Assembly (NCBI GenBank): GCA_963760125.1
Contig: CAVXBV010000007.1
Location: forward strand, 372,001 to 436,000
From: RYN-111 sp963760125
GTDB taxonomy: Bacteria > Actinomycetota > Actinomycetes > Mycobacteriales > SCTD01
Reading direction: 5' to 3'
Length of the DNA stretch: 64,000 bases
Below the pieces are notes generated by a model. That model was not told the origin of the DNA, searched no databases, and worked only from the letters and a program-made list of their open reading frames with translations. The number at the start of each line of letters is the position of its first letter. The stretch's first letter is position 1. This document shows, piece after piece, positions 25,847 to 34,613 of this stretch. The position numbers and the translations under genes are program-made.

Positions 25847-27181
25847 CTAGCCGATGATCGGGCGCTCGTAGGGGAGGTCGTAGAGCCGTGGTTGTGAACG
25901 CAGCGCGAGAGCCGACGCGAGGGTCGCGGGGCCGAGCCGCCCAAGGAACATCAGCGCAGCGAGGAGGAGTTGCCCGGCGGTTCCGACCTCGGGGGTGATC
26001 CCGGTAGAAAGGCCGACGGTCGCAAAGGCGGAGACCACCTCGAACAGCACCTCGTCCAGGGTGAACTCGGTGAGCAACAGCAGCGCCATGGTGCCGGCGA
26101 CCACCGCCGCGACGGAGAGCAGAGCGACGGTGAGGGCCTGCCGCTGCGCGTCCCTCGGGACCCGTCTGCCGAACGCGGCGACGCTCTTGTCGCCGCGGAC
26201 CTCGGTCCAGATGACGAAGAGCAGGACCGTGAACGTCGTGACCTTGATGCCGCCAGCCGTTCCTGCACTTCCACCGCCGATGAACATGAGGACGTCGCTG
26301 CCCAGGAGAGTCTCCGGGTTCAGGTCGCCGGTGCTGACGCTGTTGAATCCGGCTGTGCGCGGCTGGACGCCCTGAAAGAACCCCGCGACGGCCTTCCCGG
26401 CGACGCTCATCGGGCCGAGGGTTTTGGGGTTCGTCCACTCCAGCGCCCAGAACATGACCGCGCCCAGGGCGAGGAGGACCGCGTAAGCCGAGGTGACGAT
26501 CTTCGTGTGCATCGACCACGTGCGGGGGCTCCGCCATTCCCGCCGGAGCTCGAACAGGACCGGGAACCCCAGCCCGCCGGCGACGACGAGGACGCAGAGC
26601 GTCAGGCTCACGAACGGATCCGTCGAGAACCCGATCATGTTGTCGGTGAACAGAGCGAACCCGGCGTTGTTGAACGCCGAGACCGAGTGGAACACCCCCA
26701 GCCAGACCGACCTCCCGAAGGCCTCGCCGTGGCCCAGGCAGAACGCGAGCGTCAGGATCACCGCACCGGCGGCCTCGAACAGCAGGCTCGTTCGGACCAC
26801 ACCGACCAGGACTTGCCGTACGTCGCCGAGCCCAAGGCTCCTCGTCTCTGCCGCGGTGTTCAGCCGCGACCGCAGCCCCAGCCGTCTCGACACCAACATC
26901 CCGAGGAGCGTGGCGATCACCATGATCCCGAGCCCGCCGGCCTGGATCAGGCCCAGGACCGCTGCCTGCCCGAAGGGAGACCAGAACGTCGCCGTATCCA
27001 CGGTGGTGAGCCCGGTGACGCAGACCGCCGAGACCGCCGTGAACAGGGCGTCGACGAACCCGGCCCCGCCTGGCCCCCGCCTCGACAACGGTAGGAGAAG
27101 GACCAGGGTGCCGACCATGACAGCGACGGCGAACCCCGCGACGACGAACTGCGCGGGATGCGTCAGTCGGAGAGGTCGCAC
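25847..27181 (-). CDS. trkH: TrkH/KtrB-type potassium transporter
   Basis: 444-aa membrane subunit with four repeated M1-P-M2 units. The selectivity-filter glycines are in AVCVTGLTT, SAFNNAGFAL, VQPRTAGFNSV and AFATVGLSTG. The start is GTG 27181 (RPLRLTHPAQFVVAGF). Together with TrkA eight bases downstream it forms a KtrAB-like uptake system. The gene begins 63 bases from the end of the convergent-free peptidase remnant on the same strand. Confidence 0.94.
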   Translation of the reverse strand: MRPLRLTHPAQFVVAGFAVAVMVGTLVLLLPLSRRGPGGAGFVDALFTAVSAVCVTGLTTVDTATFWSPFGQAAVLGLIQAGGLGIMVIATLLGMLVSRRLGLRSRLNTAAETRSLGLGDVRQVLVGVVRTSLLFEAAGAVILTLAFCLGHGEAFGRSVWLGVFHSVSAFNNAGFALFTDNMIGFSTDPFVSLTLCVLVVAGGLGFPVLFELRREWRSPRTWSMHTKIVTSAYAVLLALGAVMFWALEWTNPKTLGPMSVAGKAVAGFFQGVQPRTAGFNSVSTGDLNPETLLGSDVLMFIGGGSAGTAGGIKVTTFTVLLFVIWTEVRGDKSVAAFGRRVPRDAQRQALTVALLSVAAVVAGTMALLLLTEFTLDEVLFEVVSAFATVGLSTGITPEVGTAGQLLLAALMFLGRLGPATLASALALRSQPRLYDLPYERPIIG

Positions 27182-27243
27182 GACACGACGCTAGCCTCCA
27201 GAGGTGCCGCCCAGGACGAGCGGGCCGCCGCCACGGCCCGCTG

Positions 27244-28120
27244 TCAGTCGCCGGTGAGGGAGAAGTGCTGGTAGTCCTTCAGCGACCGGAAGTCCCCGCC
27301 CCAGGTGAAGCCCTCGTCGGTGAAGGCGCGCACCGCCGCAGAGCCGCGCAGCAGCATCCCCGGGCGCTCGGCGGCGCGATCGACGTACGCGCTGGCGAGC
27401 TCGGGCAGCACCAGGTCCTTCTTGACGTAGGGGTTGTGGAAGGGGTTCACGTCGAGAGCGAGGCCATAGGCGTGCGCGGAGAAGCGCGTCTGCCCGCGCG
27501 CCGCGCGGCAGACGAACGCCGCGGTGTCGTTGCCGTCGCCGGTCGGGCGGGCGGTCGAGGTCCGCGGTCGTCGGCAGCCGCATCTGCTCGAGCGGGAACC
27601 TCTGCGCGAAGAGCTTCGCGAAGGCCCGGGTCACCTTCGGGGCCGCGCGGGTCGCGACGACCAGCTCGCCCGTGTGCGCCTTCTCGTCGAACCCGACGAA
27701 GGTCAGCGTCAGGTAGCGCAGCCCGGACGGCGCGACCGGGCAGCCGGGCCGGTAGGTCTCGCCCATGCGCTCGCGGACGGCGGGGGTCAGGGGGGCCGTG
27801 GTCGCGTGGAAGCGGCCGTCCGACGGGGGCGCGAGGACGTCCGCGGTGGCGAGGCGTCGGTCCCGTAGTACCTGCGGCGTCGGGAGGACCTGACCGAAGC
27901 CGTCCGGGCGCAGGGGGAGCGGTGAGGCTCCGACCACCCACAGCGGCCTGGGGGACGGGGGCGCGGAGCCTGGCGCGGGGGGTGGGCTCGCGGACACCAC
28001 GGGGGCGGGGGAGGGCGTCGGCAGCGCCACCGTCGGCGTCGGGCCGCTGCAGGCGCTCAGGCCCAGCAGCAGTCCGGCGACTCCCAGGACTCGAGCGCGA
28101 GGCACGACCCATCGTGGCAC
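27244..28120 (-). pseudogene. M15-family D-Ala-D-Ala carboxypeptidase-like lipoprotein, frameshifted
   Basis: Secreted zinc peptidase of the VanY/M15 group. The N-terminus is a lipoprotein signal (RARVLGVAGLLLGLSACSG) followed by a Pro/Ser-rich tether and the domain up to TTADLDRPP. Near 27541-27556 homology changes frame and continues as TGDGNDTAAFVC, then the zinc motif SAHAYGLALDVNPFHNPYV, and ends WGGDFRSLKDYQHFSLTGD with the last metal His. All catalytic residues are present, so a single indel is the only damage. Two GTG starts, 28120 and 28105, are possible and neither has a clear ribosome-binding site. Confidence 0.75.
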
Positions 28121-28138
28121 GCGCCGTACCGTGACCGC

Positions 28139-28951
28139 GTGGCCCACGGTGCAGAACGCGTCCTGACCCTGTCCTGCCCGGACCGGGTCGGCGTCGTGCA
28201 CGCCGTCACCGGCGTCCTCGTCGCCGAGCAGGCCAACATCATCGACAGCCAGGAGTGGGGCGACCCCGCTACCGGCCGGTTCTTCATGCGCGTGCACCTC
28301 GAGGCCGCGGGCGACCTGGCGTCGCTCCCGCCGGTCGCCGAGCAGTTCGGGATGGACTGGTCGCTCAGCGATCCCGCCGTACGCCCCAAGGTGCTGGTGC
28401 TGGTGAGCCGGCAGGGGCACTGCCTGCACGACCTGCTCTACCGCTGGCGCAGCGGGTCCCTGCCGGCGGACGTCGTCGGTGTCGGGAGCAACCACGAGGA
28501 CTTCCGTGAGCTCGTCGAGGGGTACGGACTGCCGTTCCACCTCGTGGCGAACAAGGACGAGGCCCGGCTGCAGGAGCTGGCGCGGGACGTCGACCTGGTC
28601 GTGCTCGCGCGCTACATGCAGATCCTGTCGGACGAGCTCGTGCGGGCTCTCCCGGACACGATCAACATCCACCACTCGTTCCTGCCCAGCTTCAAGGGCG
28701 CCCGCCCCTACCACCAGGCCCACGACCGCGGGGTCAAGCTCATCGGGGCGACAGCGCACTACGTGACCGCCGAGCTGGACGAGGGCCCGATCATCGAGCA
28801 GGAGGTCGCGCGGGTCTCCCACAGCCACACCCCTGCGCAGCTCGCGGCGCTCGGCGCGGACCTCGAGACGGTCTGCCTGGCGCGTGCCGTGCGGTGGCAC
28901 GTGGAGCGTCGGGTGCTGCGCAACGGCACGCGCACCGTCGTGTTCACCTGA
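28139..28951 (+). CDS. purU: Formyltetrahydrofolate deformylase PurU
   Basis: 270-aa enzyme that releases formate from 10-formyl-THF. N-terminal ACT domain (residues 1-80, CPDRVGVVHAVTGVL) and C-terminal formyltransferase domain with the catalytic Asn-His region NIHHSFLPSFKGARPY and Asp in DEGPIIEQEV. GTG at 28139; divergent from the peptidase remnant. The stop precedes the cobalamin riboswitch by 24 bases. Confidence 0.95.
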   Translation: MAHGAERVLTLSCPDRVGVVHAVTGVLVAEQANIIDSQEWGDPATGRFFMRVHLEAAGDLASLPPVAEQFGMDWSLSDPAVRPKVLVLVSRQGHCLHDLLYRWRSGSLPADVVGVGSNHEDFRELVEGYGLPFHLVANKDEARLQELARDVDLVVLARYMQILSDELVRALPDTINIHHSFLPSFKGARPYHQAHDRGVKLIGATAHYVTAELDEGPIIEQEVARVSHSHTPAQLAALGADLETVCLARAVRWHVERRVLRNGTRTVVFT

Positions 28952-28974
28952 GCCGCTAGAGTTCGGCTCGCTAG

Positions 28975-29079
28975 CGACGGGTGTGGGAGGAAGCCGGGAA
29001 CAGCCGGCGCGGTCCCGCCACTGTGAACCGGCGCCCTGCCACCGCGGAGGGCCCGGGAGCCAGACACTCCCACCCGTCG
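28975..29079 (+). promoter_or_regulatory. Cobalamin riboswitch
   Basis: The conserved core GAAGCCGGGAA, GCCGGCGCGGTCCCGCCACTG and the B12-box region GGGAGCCAGACACTCC appear in order. The closing stem pairs CGACGGGTG (28975-28983) with CACCCGTCG (29071-29079). It lies before the ChlI/D-type chelatase gene that opens the cobalamin operon and should switch it off when adenosylcobalamin is plentiful. A GGGG/CCCC hairpin at 29092-29106 sits just before the AGGAAGG ribosome-binding site and may be the expression platform. Confidence 0.93.
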
Positions 29080-29124
29080 ATCGTTCCACCGGGGCGCGGA
29101 CACCCCGAGGAAGGCACGGCACTC

Positions 29125-31133
29125 ATGAACAGCGGTTACCCCTTCAGCGCCGTCGTCGGGCTCGACGACCTCCGGCTCGCTCTCGTGCTCAACGCCGTCT
29201 CGCCCGCGATCGGCGGCGTGCTCGTGCGCGGCGAGAAGGGGACGGCCAAGTCCACCATCGTGCGCGCGCTCGCGGCCCTGCTCCCCGACGTGACGACGCT
29301 CGAGGGCTGCCGGTTCTCGTGCGCTCCAGGTGACACCGACTGCCCTGATGTCGCCGCGCACGGCGCCGTGGTCGCGCGTCCCGCCCGCCTGGTCGAGCTG
29401 CCCGTCGGGGCCTCCGAGGACCGGCTGGTCGGCTCGCTCGACCTGGAGAAGGCCCTGACGACGGGCGTCTCGGCGTACGAGCCCGGGCTGCTCGCCGCCG
29501 CCCACCGGGGTGTCCTGTACGTCGATGAGGTCAACCTGCTGCACGACCACCTGGTCGACCTGCTGCTCGACGCCGCAGCGCTCGGGACCTCCTACGTCGA
29601 GCGCGAGGGCGTGTCAGTGCGGCACGCCGCGCGCTTCCTGCTCGTCGGCACGATGAACCCCGAGGAGGGCGAGCTCCGGCCCCAGCTGCTCGACCGCTTC
29701 GGGCTCACCGTCGAGGTCGCCGCCACGCGGGACCCCCTCGAGCGAGCGGAGGTCGTACGCCGCCGGCTGGCCTACGAGGCCGCCCCGGTGGACTTCGCCG
29801 AGGGCTGGGCGGAGGACGACGCCCTGCTGGCCAAGCAGATCGTCGCCGCCCGCGAGCTGCTCCCCGCCGTCGTGCTCGGTGACCACGCGCTGCGGGAGAT
29901 CACGACGGTGTGTGCCGCCTTCGACGTGGACGGGCTCCGGGCCGACCTGGTGACCGCGAAGGCCGCGATCGCGCTGGCCGCCTGGTCCGGCCGCTCGGCC
30001 GTCACGACCGACGACGTGCGGACCGCGGCGCGGCTCGCGCTGCCGCACCGGCGACGCCGTACTCCTTTCGAGGCGCCCGGCCTGGACGAGCAGCAGCTGT
30101 CCGACGCCCTCGACTCCGTTGAGCCCGAGCAGGAGCCACCGCCCACCCCGGACGGCCCGCCGGACGGCCCCCCGGACGGCCCCCCGGACGACGACGGCCC
30201 CGGCGGCGGCCCCCCTCCCCCCTCAACGTCCTCAGAACCGCCCCCGTCATCCGGCGAGGGCCAGATGACGCAGCAGCCCGCCGATGCCGGGACGTCCTCA
30301 GGACGTGACCCACAACCAGGCGTGGGCGTGATGACGCAGGGGGTGGGGGAGACGTTCCAGGCCCGCACGCTCGAGGTTCCCGGCGTGAACAAGCACGGCG
30401 GCGCCGCCGGTCGGCGCTCGCGGACCGAAGGCGGCTCCGGCCGGCTCACCGGGGCGCGGACGGCGGGCGGGCGCCTGCAGTCGCTGCACCTGACGGCCAC
30501 CCTGCGCGCCGCCGCCCCCCACCAGGTCGCGCGCGGCCGCGCCGGCGCCGGTGTGGTCGTACGCCGCGGTGACCTGCGGGAGGCCGTCCGCGAGGGCCGC
30601 GAGGGCAACCTCGTGCTGTTCGTCGTCGACGCCAGCGGGTCCATGGCAGCGCGCCAGCGGATGAGCGCGGTCAAGGGCGCTGTCCTGTCCCTGCTCACCG
30701 ATGCCTACCAGCGGCGCGACAAGGTGGCGCTGGTGACCTTCCGCGGCGCCGAGGCCGAGCTCGTGCTTCCCCCACGTCCTCGGTCGACGCGGCAGCGCGA
30801 CGGCTGACCGAGCTGCCCACCGGGGGACGTACGCCCCTGTCCGCCGGCCTGATGCGCGCCGCGGAGGTGCTGCGCGTCGAGGCCGTGCGTGACCCCGCGC
30901 GCCGCGCGCTCGTCGTGGTCGTCACCGACGGCCGGCACACCAGCGGTCCCGCGCCGGAGCTGGCGGCGGCCCACCTGGCTGGCTCGGGAGCCGCGTGCGT
31001 GGTCGTCGACTGCGAGAGCGGACCCGTCCGGCTCGGACTGGCCGCGGCGCTGGGTCAGTCGCTCGGCGGCCTGACCCTGTCGCTGCAGGACCTCTCGGTC
31101 GATGCGCTCACCTCGATCGCGAAGGCGGCCTGA
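29125..31133 (+). CDS. ChlI/ChlD-type cobaltochelatase subunit (AAA+ and VWA), frameshift at a C run
   Basis: Fused AAA+/von Willebrand A protein that serves as the ATPase partner of CobN. AAA+ domain residues about 1-320: Walker A RGEKGTAKST, cysteines in CRFSCAPGDTDC, Walker B GVLYVDEVNLL, sensor GTMNPEEGELRPQLLDRFG. A Pro/Asp/Gly-rich linker follows, then the VWA domain with the MIDAS motif DASGSM. The first frame ends at 30807. At CCCCC 30771-30775 one C appears missing: in the next frame the domain continues PTSSVDAAARRLTELPTGGR and VVTDGRHTSG to 31133. The operon context and the intact rest make a sequence error most likely. ATG at 29125. Confidence 0.87.
30145..30191 (+). repeat. Tandem 12-base repeat encoding a Pro-Asp-Gly-Pro linker
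   Basis: Nearly identical GACGGCCCSCCG units in tandem encode repeated PDGP inside the chelatase linker, followed by DDDGPGGG and a Pro/Ser tract. The acidic flexible linker between AAA+ and VWA domains is a family trait; the exact tandem copies here are prone to slippage. Confidence 0.6.
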
Positions 31134-31134
31134 C

Positions 31135-31740
31135 ATGGCACCCCAGGGCCAGCCGACCGCCGTACCCGACGACGGTCTGACCACGAGGCAGCGCCGCAAC
31201 CGGGCGCTCGTGGTCGTGCACACCGGCGAGATGAAGGGCAAGTCCACCGCCGCGTTCGGGCTCGCCCTGCGCGCCTGGAACCAGGGGTGGCCGATCGGGG
31301 TCTTCCAGTTCGTCAAGAGCGCGAAGTGGAAGGTCGGCGAAGAGCAGGCCCTGCGGGTGCTGGGCGAGTCCGAGGAGGGCGGCTCGGTCACCTGGCACAA
31401 GATGGGCGAGGGCTGGTCCTGGACCCGCAAGGCCGGCAGCGAGGAGGACCACGCCGCGAACGCCCTGGAGGGGTGGGAGCAGGTCAAGCGCGACCTGGCG
31501 GCCGAGACCTACCGGTTCTACGTGCTCGACGAGTTCACCTACCCCATGAAGTGGGGCTGGGTCGACGTGGACGACGTCGTGCAGACGCTGGCCAACCGTC
31601 CGGGCACGCAGCACGTGGTCATCACGGGCCGCGACGCCGACCCGCGACTGGTCGAGGTGGCAGACCTGGTCATGCAGACCACCAAGGTGAAGCACCCCAT
31701 GGACGCGGGCCAGAAGGGCCAGCGAGGCATCGAGTGGTGA
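31135..31740 (+). CDS. cobO: Cob(I)yrinic acid a,c-diamide adenosyltransferase CobO
   Basis: 201-aa P-loop enzyme that adenosylates the corrin cobalt. Motif VHTGEMKGKSTAAFGLALRA, then FQFVKSAKW, MGEGWSWTR, YVLDEFTYPMKWGW and VITGRDADPRLVEVADLV. ATG at 31135 is one base after the chelatase stop. Downstream cobB begins 8 bases after its stop. Confidence 0.95.
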   Translation: MAPQGQPTAVPDDGLTTRQRRNRALVVVHTGEMKGKSTAAFGLALRAWNQGWPIGVFQFVKSAKWKVGEEQALRVLGESEEGGSVTWHKMGEGWSWTRKAGSEEDHAANALEGWEQVKRDLAAETYRFYVLDEFTYPMKWGWVDVDDVVQTLANRPGTQHVVITGRDADPRLVEVADLVMQTTKVKHPMDAGQKGQRGIEW

Positions 31741-31747
31741 GTGGACG

Positions 31748-33091
31748 GTGGTGACCGTGCCGCGGCTGGTCATCGCCGCGCCGTCGTCCGGGGCCGGCAA
31801 GACCACGGTGGCCACCGGACTCATGTCGGCCTTCCGCCAGCGTGGTCTCACGGTCAGCCCGCACAAGGTCGGGCCCGACTACATCGACCCCGGCTACCAC
31901 GCCCTGGCGAGCGGTCGGCCGGGTCGTAACCTGGACCCGGTCCTGGTCGGCGAGGGGCTGGTCGCCCCGCTGTTCCTGCACGGGGCCGCAGGGGCGGACG
32001 TCGCCGTGGTCGAGGGGGTCATGGGCCTGTTCGACGGGCGCGGGTCCACCGAGCACGGGTCCACCGCCCACGTGGCGCACCTGCTCGAGGCTCCCGTCGT
32101 CCTGGTCGTGGACGCCTCGTCGCAGTCCCGCTCGGTGGCGGCGCTGGTGCACGGCTTCCTCACCTACGACGAGGACCTCGAGATCGCCGGCGTGATCCTC
32201 AACCGGGTGGGCAGCGACCGGCACGAGCAGGTCCTGCGCGAGGCCCTCGACCGGGTGCTGCCCGTGCTCGGGGTCCTGCGGCGGGACGCCGACGTGGCCA
32301 CGCCGTCACGGCACCTCGGCCTGATCCCGGCCGCGGAGCGCACCCCCGAAGCCGTGGCGACCGTCGAGCGCCTGGGCCATGTCGTGGCCCAGGGCTGCGA
32401 CCTCGAGGGCCTGCTCCGGATCGCCGCGACCGCCGGCCCCCTGGCCGCCGATCCCTGGTCGCCGCCGATCACGCTGACCGACGGCCCTCGTCCCGTCGTC
32501 GCCCTCGCCGGAGGGGCCGCCTTCACCTTCGCCTACGCCGAGACGGCCGAGTGCCTCACCGCCGCCGGCGCCGAGGTGGTGATCGTCGATCCCTTGCGCG
32601 ACGAGGCGCTGCCCGCAGGCACCGCCGCCCTGGTGCTGCCCGGTGGGTTCCCCGAGGTGTACGCCGAGCAGCTCACCGCCAACCGCGGCTTCGTCGAGGG
32701 CGTGCGGAGCCACCTCGCGGCAGGACGCCCGACGTACGCCGAGTGCGCCGGTCTCCTGCTGCTGTGCACGCACCTCGACGGCGTGGAGATGGTCGGGCGA
32801 CTCGAGGCCGAGGCGCGGATGACCAGCAAACTGACGCTCGGTTACCGCACCGTGGTGGCGCACTCCGCCTCGCTCGTCGCGCCGGTCGGCACGATGGTGG
32901 TCGGGCACGAGTTCCACCGCACCACCGTCGAGCCGCGGTCGGGCAAGCACCCGGCGTGGCAGCTCGAGGACGGGACGTTCGAGGGCTTCGCCGACGAGGA
33001 CCTCGTCGCGTCGTACGTCCATCTCCACCCGGCCGGCGTGCCGACCCTCGCCGAGGGCCTGGTCCGTCGTGGTGCGCTGGTGGCGGCATGA
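31748..33091 (+). CDS. cobB: Cobyrinic acid / hydrogenobyrinic acid a,c-diamide synthase
   Basis: 447-aa glutamine-dependent amidase. N-terminal APSSGAGKTTVATGL nucleotide motif, HKVGPDYIDPGYH substrate loop, VVEGVMGLFDG, and a C-terminal amidotransferase domain with the nucleophile region YAECAGLLLL and His pair in YVHLHPAG. GTG at 31748 (31751 is an equal alternative). It ends with a four-base overlap with cobI. Confidence 0.95.
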   Translation: MVTVPRLVIAAPSSGAGKTTVATGLMSAFRQRGLTVSPHKVGPDYIDPGYHALASGRPGRNLDPVLVGEGLVAPLFLHGAAGADVAVVEGVMGLFDGRGSTEHGSTAHVAHLLEAPVVLVVDASSQSRSVAALVHGFLTYDEDLEIAGVILNRVGSDRHEQVLREALDRVLPVLGVLRRDADVATPSRHLGLIPAAERTPEAVATVERLGHVVAQGCDLEGLLRIAATAGPLAADPWSPPITLTDGPRPVVALAGGAAFTFAYAETAECLTAAGAEVVIVDPLRDEALPAGTAALVLPGGFPEVYAEQLTANRGFVEGVRSHLAAGRPTYAECAGLLLLCTHLDGVEMVGRLEAEARMTSKLTLGYRTVVAHSASLVAPVGTMVVGHEFHRTTVEPRSGKHPAWQLEDGTFEGFADEDLVASYVHLHPAGVPTLAEGLVRRGALVAA

Positions 33092-33801
33092 GGCTCACCG
33101 GCGTCGGCATGGGTCCGGGAGACCCGGAGCTCGTCACGGTCAAGGCCGTCCGCGTCCTGCAGGAAGCTGATCTCGTCGTCGTGCCGGTGATGTCCCTCGC
33201 CGAGACCGGGCGCGCCGAAGCCACCGTGCGCGCTCATGTCACGCACGACCGGGTCCAGCGGTTGGTGTTCGCCCTCGACGACCGTGGTGGCGCCACCCCC
33301 GAGCGCATCGCGGCGTGGGACGACGCCGCCGAGGTCGTGGTGGACGCCCTGCGCAGCAAGGGCACCGTCGCGTTCGCGACCATCGGCGACCCCAACGTGT
33401 ACAGCACGTTCACCTACCTCGCCGACGCCGTCCGTGAGCGGCTGGCCGACGTCGAGATCTCCTCGGTGCCCGGCATCACAGCCATGCAGGCCCTCGCCGC
33501 GACGAGCGGCACGGTGCTCTGCGAAGGCACGGAGTCGCTTGCGCTCCTGCCGCTCACCGCGGGCCTCGAAGCGTTCGACGAGGCGCTGACGCACTTCGAC
33601 ACCGTCGTGGCCTACAAGGGCGGTCGGCACATGGCTGCCGTCCGTGAGGTGTTGGCCAAGCACGACAGGCTCGACGGCGCGGTCTTCGGCGCCGCGCTCG
33701 GGCTGCCCGACGAGACGGTCGGCGCGCTGCCCGAGACGGCCCCCTACCTGAGCACCGTGATCGCGCCTGCTCGCCGTACCTCGCGTGGAGGAAAGCTGTG
33801 A
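33088..33801 (+). CDS. cobI: Precorrin-2 C20-methyltransferase
   Basis: 237-aa SAM-dependent tetrapyrrole methylase. Starts RLTGVGMGPGDPELVTVKAV; TIGDPNVYSTFTYL and VPGITAMQALAA are the SAM and substrate regions; AYKGGRHM follows. ATG 33088 overlaps the cobB stop, and its own stop overlaps cobM. C20-methylation is needed in both cobalamin routes, and the sequence does not settle whether the substrate already holds cobalt. Confidence 0.93.
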   Translation: MRLTGVGMGPGDPELVTVKAVRVLQEADLVVVPVMSLAETGRAEATVRAHVTHDRVQRLVFALDDRGGATPERIAAWDDAAEVVVDALRSKGTVAFATIGDPNVYSTFTYLADAVRERLADVEISSVPGITAMQALAATSGTVLCEGTESLALLPLTAGLEAFDEALTHFDTVVAYKGGRHMAAVREVLAKHDRLDGAVFGAALGLPDETVGALPETAPYLSTVIAPARRTSRGGKL

Positions 33802-34613
33802 CGCAAGGGCTCGTGAGCTTCATCGGTGCCGGTCCGGGAGCGGCCGACCTCATCACCCTGCGCGGTGCGCAGCGCATCGCCGAGGCCGACATCGTCATCT
33901 GGGCCGCGTCCCTCGTGCACGAGGACGTGCTGCAGCACGCTCGCCCGGACGCCGTGGTGGTCAACTCCGCCGAGCACTCGTTGGAGGGCATCACCGCTCA
34001 CTACGAGCGCGCGGCGACCGAGGGGCTGCGGGTCGCGCGCATCCACTCCGGCGACCCTGCGCTGTGGGGCGGGACCCAGGAGCAGAAGGAGCTGTGCGAC
34101 CGCCTCGGTCTGCCCACCGAGGTCATCCCCGGGGTGTCGTCGTTCAGTGCCGTGGCCGCGCTGGTGCAGCGCGAGCTGACCATCCCGGAGGTCGCGCAGT
34201 CCGTCGTGCTGACCCGGCTGGAGGGCGGCAAGACGCCGATGCCGCCGCGGGAGACGGTCCGTGCGTACGCCGAGATCGGCGCCACCATGTGCCTGTTCCT
34301 GTCCGCCGCCCGGACCAAGCAGCTGCAGACCGAGCTGCTCGCCGGGGCGTACGACGAGGACACCCCGTGCGTCGTCGCCTACGCCGCGACCTGGCCGGAC
34401 GAGCTGGTCTTCGAGTGCCGCCTCGGTGACTTGGCGGAGAAGGTCAAGGAGCACAAGCTCTACAAGCACACACTGGTCCTGGTCGGCCCGGCGCTGTCCA
34501 GCGGGGGGACGCGGTCCCACCTCTACCACCCCGGTCACTTCCATGAGCACCGCAAGGTCGAGTCGCAGGAGGCGCGCGCGGAGCTCCGTCGGGCGAGGGC
34601 AGCAGCGACGTGA
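33798..34613 (+). CDS. cobM: Precorrin-4 C11-methyltransferase
   Basis: 271-aa SAM-dependent methylase. FIGAGPGAADLITLRGAQRI at the N-terminus, IHSGDPALWGGTQEQ, VIPGVSSFSAVAA, LTRLEGGKTPMP and the C-terminal LYHPGHFHEHR. GTG start at 33798 overlaps the cobI stop. A clean CobM/CbiF match in length and motifs. Confidence 0.95.
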   Translation: MTQGLVSFIGAGPGAADLITLRGAQRIAEADIVIWAASLVHEDVLQHARPDAVVVNSAEHSLEGITAHYERAATEGLRVARIHSGDPALWGGTQEQKELCDRLGLPTEVIPGVSSFSAVAALVQRELTIPEVAQSVVLTRLEGGKTPMPPRETVRAYAEIGATMCLFLSAARTKQLQTELLAGAYDEDTPCVVAYAATWPDELVFECRLGDLAEKVKEHKLYKHTLVLVGPALSSGGTRSHLYHPGHFHEHRKVESQEARAELRRARAAAT

